Source: Isoetes taiwanensis
Lineage: Eukaryota > Streptophyta > Lycopodiopsida > Isoetales > Isoetaceae
Reading direction: 5' to 3'
Assembly: GCA_021234155.1 (NCBI GenBank)
Contig: JAJEKV010000056.1
Span: 7,282,618 to 7,346,617 of the forward strand
Length of the DNA stretch: 64,000 nucleotides
Shown here: positions 56,334 through 64,000 of the stretch, piece by piece
Numbering within the stretch: position 1 is the first letter of the stretch
Layout of the letters: every line of letters starts with the position of its first letter
Position numbers and translations under genes: made by a program
Notes under the pieces: model-generated
Told to the model about the DNA's origin: nothing
Seen by the model: the letters and a program-made list of their open reading frames with translations, nothing else
Databases searched by the model: none

Positions 56334-57868
56334 GTGCTGCGCACGAAGGGTTGCCCTCCAGTGGCTCGATAGTTGAATCTTCTTTGTTTAATGTCGAGCC
56401 TTGTTAATGGCATAAACGCACGGATTCATTTTCTTTGCCCAAAAGTTCTTTGGTTTATTTCATAAATTGTGGAGGTTAATTCATACAACTGGAGAGGAAG
56501 GGGAAAGTACTGATAACTTCAGAACTGGACCTTCACCAATAGGTTCTTGCCTTAAAACTGACTATATGAACATAAGGGCACATAAAGATATATGTCATTA
56601 CTTATGAACTTAAAGGCACATAAACATAAATGTTATTAATCTTCGAGATGGATTCTAGCTCATGCTCAAAAAATGCAACAATGGTTATAAGTTTCTTCCC
56701 ACTTGTTTAGTTGTAAATAATTCCTAGTTAGAATTTAATCAAGTAGGTTTTATTGCTTGTACTTGGTTGGCACAATGGTTTCATATGTCAATATTAAGTC
56801 CTTTAATAGCTGCTCATCTATTGAAGACTTCTGTGAAATGCAAAACTAATATGGAAATTTAAATTAAAGCAGACATTAAGACTATTGCATGTTTGCATTG
56901 GATGGTTTAATATACCTTCCTCCACAACATAATGTCGTCCATAGTAAATCCCGCAATGTCATACTAGTCAAGATGGTTGAAATAAGACGTTAATCTCAGT
57001 GGTCAGTAAAGTAAAACCCAATGATCGCTCTGTAAAAGGCTGCAACTTTGAGATCTGATAATTAGCAAATGCTTTGATCCAAAAGAGCATGGTCGTAGTG
57101 ATGGCGAGGCACCAGAGTACACCCTTCAATTTCACATGTAAAAATATGGTTGTTACTTTCTAAAACCTTGGGCTATGGTTCGAATTGGGCCATAATGTTG
57201 ACATTGCCCTCGAACAACTTCGTCCCTAATGTATTATTGTATACTGTCAGAAATAATAATTGCTAGCTCGTTGAAAGCATGATGTTTTATATGCGTTCTT
57301 AATAATACACTTGGAACATGCAATGGACTCCAACGTAAAACAGTGTTCCCTACCCAATAAATATAAGAGGATTCCTTGGGAATTCGAATTCTAGTTGCAT
57401 TAAATGCTCTTCGGCCGACATTATTTTTATTGTCCTGTTATTGTTTCTGTCGTATGAACTCATCAAAAAGCTGGTTCTCCTTTCTTTCTTTTCAGCATTC
57501 AGCTAGGATTTTAGTTGGTGTACTCCACTAGTATGATTCTGTTACTGTCAATATAAATAGGACAACATTTGAAGAGCAATTTGTGTGATGCTGGCGGCTG
57601 TGTTTACGCCTGAATCTTGGCATCCTGAGGTTCACTAAGTTTATTCTGAATTCCTTAGTTCTACGTAAATTCTGTTCTAAATTTATTCTACACTTGATTC
57701 TTTTCTTAGGTAGTTTGAGGTAGTTTCCATTTAGTCTGCTTCAGAAAATGCTGAGATTTCATGGTCTCCTACTAGTATATCATTTATATGAGTCTGCCTC
57801 CCAGTGGGCAATGGCTTAAAGCAATCATTTTTTTTTCAGCGGGTTAAATCGTGTAAACCCTATTGGCA
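56334..57868. other. AT-rich region without an assignable gene
   Basis: I see no supported coding region. The stretch separates the large inverted repeat from the gene-fragment array. Confidence 0.5.
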
Positions 57869-58625
57869 TATGGCTAGTTATGTAGGACATCATGAAAAAA
57901 TTGTGCTGTCATTATAATACCAGCAAACCCTAGTATGAGACTCGAGTGAATCACCCCGGAACCAATGGCGAGGTAATTGGTGCAACACAAACGTCACTAT
58001 ACCTTAGGACCCAAGCCATGGATGCTGCAAGAATCCCAAATAAATACAAATCTGCAATATTTAGGATTCATCTGTTCAGTAGACTTTATAACAATACCTA
58101 AAACTAAGGGCAAGTGAGAATTTAATGATGATACCTCCATATGCCCCTGTAAATTCCAAAGCCTGCTAAAATATATCCGAGAGAGTAATGCCAAAGACAA
58201 TTGGGGAAAAAGGGTAAGGATATCACTGGCGTTGGTCGCCTACATCCTCCACCGGTAGCTTCAACACTTCCAACATATACTTGCACCAAAGACTATACAA
58301 GCCACTGACAGAAAATCTGATAAGCCAAGTACAACCCCAATGAATGAAGTTGATAGTGCAAGGAACGAAAATGTCTCAACGAGTATCTACATAATGTTAA
58401 ATAAATGATGTAAAAAGGATTTTATATTTTAGAATATTAACAAATTACAAGATGACGTGTTTATGCTGATAAGCCCATTAGAGGACCGAAGATCAAATAA
58501 GGGGTCCCCAATACTTCCATGACTATCACTTGTCCCAGATATGCTTCCAAGTATAATTGCATCCCATGTAAGAAAGATAATCAAAGGTATGAATGTTCCT
58601 AGAACAATTGTAGATCTGAAGCATT
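57869..58625 (-). pseudogene. Tryptophan/tyrosine permease family transporter fragment
   Basis: Minus-strand blocks occur in family order. They are STIVLGTFIPLIIFLTWDAI followed by DPLFDLRSSNGLI (about 58620-58470); after an intron-like gap LVETFSFLALSTSFIGVVLG then LSDFLS (about 58395-58318); then SPIVFGITLSDIF and QALEFTGAYG separated by a stop (about 58220-58140); then LFGILAASMAWVLRYS, PITSPLVPG and LILGFAGIIMTAQFF (about 58045-57890). These match the second half of plant plastid-type tyrosine-specific transport proteins (membrane helices with WDA, TSFIG and FGI.AA.W motifs). Stops and at least two frameshifts make it a pseudogene. The N-terminal half is missing. Confidence 0.7.
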
Positions 58626-59406
58626 AGTAAATGATAAGGCCAAGATATGAAGAAAACATGTTATAAACAACAAAGTTGTATATAAATCTTACATGCCAAT
58701 CACTTAAAATTTGTAGCGCATTAGAGATCATAGAGGTTTCAGCTTAACAAGCATGCCACTGCCTAGCTAAGAGCATGTCACATGGGAACTGCAAACCTAA
58801 TGAAATTTACAATAACCTAGAAACAGAAGATATTTATATTGATGCTCTGGTATGATTTGGACAAAGGAAAAAATATTATTTCTTCAATTCTTTTGACTTA
58901 GGGTCCATTCGCACCCTCTACCGTTAAGTTAGGTTAAGTTAAAAAATTTAACTACGATGAGAGACTTAACTACAACAACCTGATTCACACAAGCTTTAGT
59001 TAAGTTACAATGTTAACTTGATCAAACTGCTTCACACCAATCTAGTTAAGTTTATTCGCTTTTTGTCGCTTCGCATTATTTGAAGTTGACCAATAGCAAA
59101 TTATAGATTTTTTGTTTTAAGCTGGAGCTGGAGCCAATGTTGGTTTCGCTACATTTCAGTCAATGAATCCAAAATTTTAAATTCCGATGTTAAGGTTATA
59201 ACGTGCTACTATTCCATAAAGAGAAAAACCATCGAGTAGTTGAATGAAGAGCTCTGGCATTTTATTTCATTTTATTAACTTTCTGCATGGCTTTTACAGC
59301 CCCAACAATCTGATAGTGCGTGAACTTGGCTATAAACATTAAACCTTGAAGTCAGCAAAATTACTTGTCATATTTATGAAATTGCCATAATATCCTGACC
59401 ACAAAG

Positions 59407-59814
59407 CTACTTACTGCCTTCACCATAGTTCAATTCTCCATATGTTGTAGTGCCCGGAGAAATGACATGAGTTGTCTTCCATGTCAATGATCCGACAATA
59501 TTGTGGTGTGCATAAAGATTGTGGAATGTCTTTTCATCCCGCCATTCTCGCTTCACAAAACAAACTCTCTCGGAGAGATGGGCCAAAGTATCTGCTGGTA
59601 GTTCTTTTAAAACACGATTAATCATGTCACACTGAAAGCTTGAAGCTCCTTCCCTTCTAAGCATGAGAGGAACCAATAATGCATCCAAAATAACCTTTGG
59701 ATGCGTCTTGGCCGCCATCATCATCAAAGACATGTCGGTTACTCTTGATGTTGGGTGCTTCAGTTCTAGGAGCTTTGGAAAGAGAGTAAAACCCGACCAC
59801 TGAATGGACCACAT
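59407..59814 (-). pseudogene. FANCE-like fragment, C-terminal part
   Basis: The frame has AAKTHPKVILDALLVPLMLR, REGASSFQCDMINRVLKELP and ADTLAHLSERV, then a less conserved end with SLTWKT. The pattern (S/T)HPK.VL.AL..PL.LR.EG....C...I.R..KECL is how I remember the C-terminal helical repeat of plant Fanconi anemia group E proteins, a subunit of the nuclear Fanconi core complex for interstrand crosslink repair. It lies downstream, on the same strand, of a matching N-terminal piece (60433-60678). The assignment rests on memory of the family only. Confidence 0.5.
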
Positions 59815-59858
59815 ATAACCTTCCTGCTCTCAAGCAAATGATTGACAAAAAAGAAGAA

Positions 59859-60119
59859 TTATATTATCTTCCATTTTCCGTGGGCTTTATTGTGTTGAAC
59901 AAACCCGACTAAGTCGACAATGAGCCTAAAGATACACAAACCCTTTGCAACGCCCAGTTCGATATTGAAGTCTTTGGTGCCAAAAGCATCTCCCTCAAAG
60001 ATAGTGCCCCGAGAATGCAATTGAACATCAAGTGCGGCACCAATCGTAACCTCCGGATCCTCCCGAGTTATGCATATATCCTTTTCTCCAAGAATGACAG
60101 ATTGCTCATCCATCTCCAT
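59859..60119 (-). pseudogene. Unrecognised conserved-looking exon between two FANCE-like pieces
   Basis: The 86-codon frame reads MEMDEQSVILGEKDICITRE, DPEVTIGAALDVQLHSRGTI, FEGDAFGTKDFNIELGVAKG, LCIFRLIVDLVGFVQHNKAH. It has the composition of a real folded protein exon with no internal stop and begins with ATG. I do not recognise it, and it does not look like FANCE. It may be another captured exon in the array. Confidence 0.4.
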
Positions 60120-60432
60120 GGCGGAATAGCGGCTTCATTTTCCGCCTCTCTAACAAAAAAATTACCGAGCATTATCTTTATGTGAATTGGCATCTAATCT
60201 TTTCTCATGTTGATCAAAGAGGCTTGAAATGGTATCATCCTCCAAAACTTGGTTTGCTTCAATATCCACCTTTTCAACCTCTTCTGAAAGCGGTTGCAGC
60301 TTAGAAAAAACATCCCTTCAAAGAGTCTTTAACTCATCGAACAGCTTGTAGAAAAGGATCACACTCTGTCATACATTCCCTGAATTATACCACTTCCCCG
60401 AATTTTTACGCTCTGGACATGGAAACCAACTT

Positions 60433-60678
60433 TCATTGACAAAAGTGAACACAAAGATTGCACTTATACAATGGCACTAAACTTACCATCAACTGATGCA
60501 TTGGCAGACATGAAATCAAGAAGCATTTTGGCACCACGATAAACCCAAAAGTCTCCACTTCATGTGAGGATAGTAGCCGCTTGGCAAGCTTCTCGAGGTC
60601 ACCAGAGCGAAATCTGGAGTATTGTGCGACTAAAAATGCAAGAACATTGGCCTGCATAGCACATGGCAAAGTCTGCAT
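60433..60678 (-). pseudogene. FANCE-like fragment, upstream part
   Basis: The frame reads MQTLPCAMQANVLAFLVAQY, SRFRSGDLEKLAKRLLSSHE, VETFGFIVVP, then non-conserved residues after what may be an intron boundary. The pattern LP..VQ..ILSFL......RF...DL..LA...LS is the one I recall for the part of plant FANCE proteins that precedes the C-terminal repeats. Together with 59407-59814 it is in family order, separated by an unrelated exon. Confidence 0.45.
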
Positions 60679-61089
60679 CCAAATGCAACTGCACCAAAAG
60701 GCTGTAAGAAAATGCAGATACTTACTCCCCTAACGTTCCTTCCTGCGTAAACACCACTTCCCAAGCCAGAAGGTCAGATATCAGTTTCCATAATGTAGCA
60801 ACAAATGCTCCTCGTTTCCAACTTTCGGACGTGCCAATAGCATGGTCATAACCTTCCTAGAAATGTCCCACTAAACTAGGCCAAATTCCTTATGATAAAC
60901 TGATTAAGGGTGAAGGATGAAGCTCAAAAAGAAACCAAAGGGTACATTATAAGAGCTTCCTGTAAAGACTCCACTAAGACAGCAAGCATATCAAAAGAAT
61001 ATCCCCAATACAGTCCCTCTTGTTTTGGTTGAAATTTTGGAATCACAATATATTACCTACATGCAACATATGATCTCCAACAAATAGCT

Positions 61090-63180
61090 GCATTTATTGT
61101 TGTACCAACAAATGACCCATAAACAGAGCCCAATGCTGACCCAATAAAATGGACTTGGGCGATATACACCTCCTACAAGCCCCCGAACCTTTGCACAATG
61201 CGGTTGATACAACCTTTGCAAAAACTAGCTAGGTGGAGAAGCGATTTGCCCGAGCTAGAGCAGTTTTTCCAGAGTGAATCTCATCAATATTTGTAAAACC
61301 CCAAGAAAAGGACTCCGGGGTACCTTAATGCCATTATACCAAGTCCAAGCCCACCAAGAGCGGGTGTTATAGAAGGTGGGATACCAAGATGCCACTAGCC
61401 TTGTAAAAAAAGCGCCACAAACTCCATAAAGCATCCCAAGCATCAAATATAGTGGAAGCTCTGCAGATGATTCAATGTTTTCAATTGTTTCCTTCAAACT
61501 CATTAAATAAGGCATAAGCTTACCAAATGCGAACGCCCAACTCATAAGTAGGAACTGTAAAAGGTTCAGACTCTCCGAAAAGACATTCGAGACAGGTTGA
61601 AGATAATACTAATGCTAAAATAATCATAGTAGTTGTAAGTGGTGGTGAATTCTCTGCATGCAATGGACGTATCATCTCTCTATTGCAAAAAAACATCCGA
61701 CAACAATGTGCATTGAAACCCGCATTGAAACAGAGATGGTTAAAACATGATGCGACATGACCGGCTTCCGTGGTTACAAAAGGTTTTACATTCTCTCTGT
61801 CCTTGCAAGAGCCTTTGTTAGAAAGGAGTTGACCATGCACGAAGAAGATAAGAAGGATAAGAATTGTAATTCAAGAGACCCGAACATGCAAGGATAGCAA
61901 TCAAAAACAAAAGTTATCTCCAAATATAAGACTTCTAAAGACATACCACAACTAGGAAACATTTCTATGGATTTTCAATGGTTTAGCAAATATTGCTATC
62001 AATTTTGGTCTTTACACTCAAATCTTTAATTCCTTCCCTTGTTCAAATTCTTCCCAACTTCGGATAAACTAAGACAGGTCATTTGGCAAAATTTTATTCT
62101 ACTTTTCAAGCACCCCGACCTCACTTGAACGGTATTCGGGAAGCTATTTGTCCTATTTATTAATGTAATCGCATCCTATATAGCTAAAAATTGAGAAGCA
62201 ACATCCAAATGGAGCATTAATCTAAAGATCAAGATATTTCAATAATTCATAGGGCAAAATCAAAACCAACTAGGCGTGTAGTAGAAACTTTACATAGCCG
62301 AGAATAATTTTTATTGCGCTATCAAATTGAGCGGAATATCTTGTTAGCATGTAATTTTAATAATCTTTGCCCGACTTAGTGCATGCACATAGAACAAAGT
62401 TGGAAAGTTAAAATTCGAGACGAAACACGAAGAAATGCCACCGCACCGCACCAAGCAAGAAGTGCTATTCTTCTCTCCCTATTATTCTCGCATGAGCTCA
62501 CGAGCATCCAAATGCACAAGCCCGCCCAATATCAACACTTGGTCCTTTTGGCCCTAAAGAACATGCCGTTCCCAACGTCCACGTCGGCGGCTTGCGTTGC
62601 CTTTATGACAGGACAAGATGTTTGCTAGCAAGTCCACCCTCCGCCTTTCATGTGGCCTACACGCCTTTAATTGATCCAAAATAGCTAACAACGATGCATA
62701 ACACCAACTATAACACCACCAACAATAGGGACTAACATAATTCGATGCCAAGTCTCGGAAAGTTTCGGAGGCGCAGACCATACCTTCATGTGGAGCACCA
62801 GCCCAAGCAAAATCATGTATCAAATGTACCAGTATAACTTGTGCATTAGAGTAATAAATAAATACGTGAAGGTTTAAGTATTCTCGTGTCCCGCATCCCA
62901 ATCCGCAGGCTAACAAATATTTTGATACAATAAGAATTTAAACCAATTCTAGAAACAAAATCCTCGGATACCTAACGACCGACCATGACTAACATCACAT
63001 GTTGTTGTTAATTTTCCAATAAAGTGGCCATGACAATAGTTTGATGTACAATTTGACATAATTACTTACCCCTTGTTGAATGCCACAACACCGACTCGAT
63101 GGCGCATCCTAGAAAGCATCCCATCAACAAAAAGCCCACTCTGAGGCACCTCCTTTACCCTCACGGACATGGGCCATTGA
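61090..63180 (-). pseudogene. CLC-type chloride channel/transporter (plant CLC-e/f-like), frameshifted
   Basis: Minus-strand pieces in family order: SRMRHRVGVVAFNKG (about 63120-63075); HLIHDFAWAGAPHEG then, in another frame, RIMLVPIVGGVIVGVMH and ILDQLKACRPHER (62850-62620); GTACSLGPKGPSVDIGRACA (about 62570-62510); REMIRPLHAENSPPLTTTMI and GESEPFTVPTYEL (61690-61540); AELPLYLMLGMLYGVCGAFF then TRLVAS; TPALGGLGLGIMALRYPGVL in another frame; GFTNIDEIHSGKTA; FAKVVSTALCKGSG; GSALGSVYGSFVGTTINAA (to about 61095). CLC-e/f proteins move anions across plastid or Golgi membranes. The selectivity motif reads GPKGP: the usual Glu (GPEGP), which acts as the gate in CLCs, is Lys. Several frameshifts and intron remnants are present; the CBS domains are absent. 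Confidence 0.82.
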
Positions 63181-63264
63181 TGCTTTGTTAGCAAAAACTC
63201 ACTTACAATGGCCTCTCGCATGGGACTCCTTTCTATAGAAATTATTGGGACTCCTTCCCAATGA

Positions 63265-63775
63265 ACCCGACCTTTCCAACTTCTTTCGAAGTTTGAAGTC
63301 TTTGGAATTGTTTCAAATAATAATGCGCAAAGGGTGGTGTCGGATTAGCTACTCAATAAATTAAGATGAATTCTACTTCTCTGCATGAAATGACTGAGCA
63401 TGTAGAGAAGTAACTCTATGTAAATATTGTCTTAAAATCCATGAGCTAACAGAATTTGTATAGGAAATACCAAATGCAATGCAATATGCAAGAACATCAT
63501 CCTGATGTCAATCTATGAAGACTAGATTGGTATAGGGTGAAATCACAACCCAATCCAATGAACCGAAATCAATGTCATGGCATTGAATAATGCCAATATA
63601 GTCCACATTCAATCTAGCCAAACTCTCATCCACACTTCTAACAACACATTCAAAGATCGAAATCAAAAGCTTGAAAGATAACGGGTAGCATTCAACCTTT
63701 GAAATCAAAAGCTTCAGCATAACGGCCGCATTTGGTAGACAGAATATACCTCTCCCGTTGCACCTCCAACGCCTT
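63265..63775 (-). pseudogene. L-galactose dehydrogenase (aldo/keto reductase) fragment
   Basis: Minus-strand blocks: RERYILSTKCGRYAEAFDFK (about 63768-63705), then RSVDESLARLNVDYIGIIQC and HDIDFGSLDW (about 63640-63555), and, after an intron-like gap, ETIP..LQTSKEVGKVGFIG with one frameshift (about 63320-63270). These match the plant L-GalDH motifs for the TKCGRY segment, the S.DESL.RL..DY.DI.QCHDIEFGSLD segment and the following ETIPALQKLKE.GK.RFIG segment. L-GalDH oxidises L-galactose to the lactone in the ascorbate pathway. A local duplication (gaaatcaaaagctt twice, 63658-63712) broke the first exon. Only about one third of the protein is present. Confidence 0.8.
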
Positions 63776-64000
63776 CAATGCCTTCAATGCCACCGATCCA
63801 AAGGTCTCACAAGCTACCTTCCAGACATGCATCACAGAGCAACCATTTGGCCGTGCCGGTTACCCAGTTTCCACACCGCCGCCCAGCGATACTGGCCACC
63901 GCCAATTTACAGGGTCGAGCCAGTTTTTAGCAGTCACCAGCATATGCTAGGCATATGCCGACATATACCTGAATATGCCCACATACCCACATAAACGAGG

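Overview
The window looks like nuclear DNA of a land plant: AT-rich, intron-containing and gene-poor. The evidence is a multi-exon glycine-rich domain protein (GRDP/DUF1399) gene, fragments of plant families (L-galactose dehydrogenase, CLC channel, PPR, chloroplast-type DEAD-box helicase, tryptophan/tyrosine-permease-like transporter), and plant-type transposable elements, including a Helitron with a Rep-helicase and an RPA-like gene. The lineage cannot be fixed from the sequence; a large repeat-rich genome, possibly of a non-seed plant, is an inference only.

Layout. 1-9.2 kb is T-rich non-coding DNA with short tandem and dispersed duplications, plus relics of a DEAD-box helicase (about 3.0-3.3 kb) and a PPR protein (about 3.7 kb). 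A (CT)n tract of about 190 bp lies at 9.66 kb. From 10.35 to 17.25 kb two equal 502-bp direct repeats flank a gene with a transposase-like signature (DNCSGQNKN ... GYTHDNIDALFG). That gene is split by a 5'-truncated LINE (12905-16187) with an 8-bp target-site duplication. From 17.46 to 20.73 kb two LTR-like repeats flank non-coding DNA, into which a 469-bp MULE-type MITE has inserted. 21.3-25.6 kb is a longer LINE with ORF1 and a broken ORF2.

The one gene that looks intact is the GRDP gene on the minus strand (28963-26043). I could assemble it as ten exons with consistent phase, 745 codons, one GC-AG intron and a Cys/Gly-rich tail. Two related LINE copies lie tail to tail at 31.1-32.15 kb (+) and 32.24-40.65 kb (-). 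The second is interrupted by a 600-bp MITE and by a 5.18-kb element with 28-bp perfect terminal inverted repeats, which carries a broken FCP1-like phosphatase fragment.

From 45.7 to 52.0 kb, on the minus strand, lies a decayed autonomous-type Helitron (N-terminal zinc-finger region, Rep with HUH motif, PIF1-type helicase, RPA70-like protein). From 53.6 to 56.3 kb there is a LINE 3' relic, three copies of a promoter-like module, a 3 x 145 bp tandem repeat and a large inverted repeat with arms of about 0.67 kb. From 57.9 to 63.8 kb fragments of at least four unrelated plant genes (L-GalDH, CLC, FANCE-like, Trp/Tyr permease) follow one another on the same strand, all frameshifted but with intron/exon-like structure. 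This looks like an array of captured gene pieces and is the most unusual part of the window.
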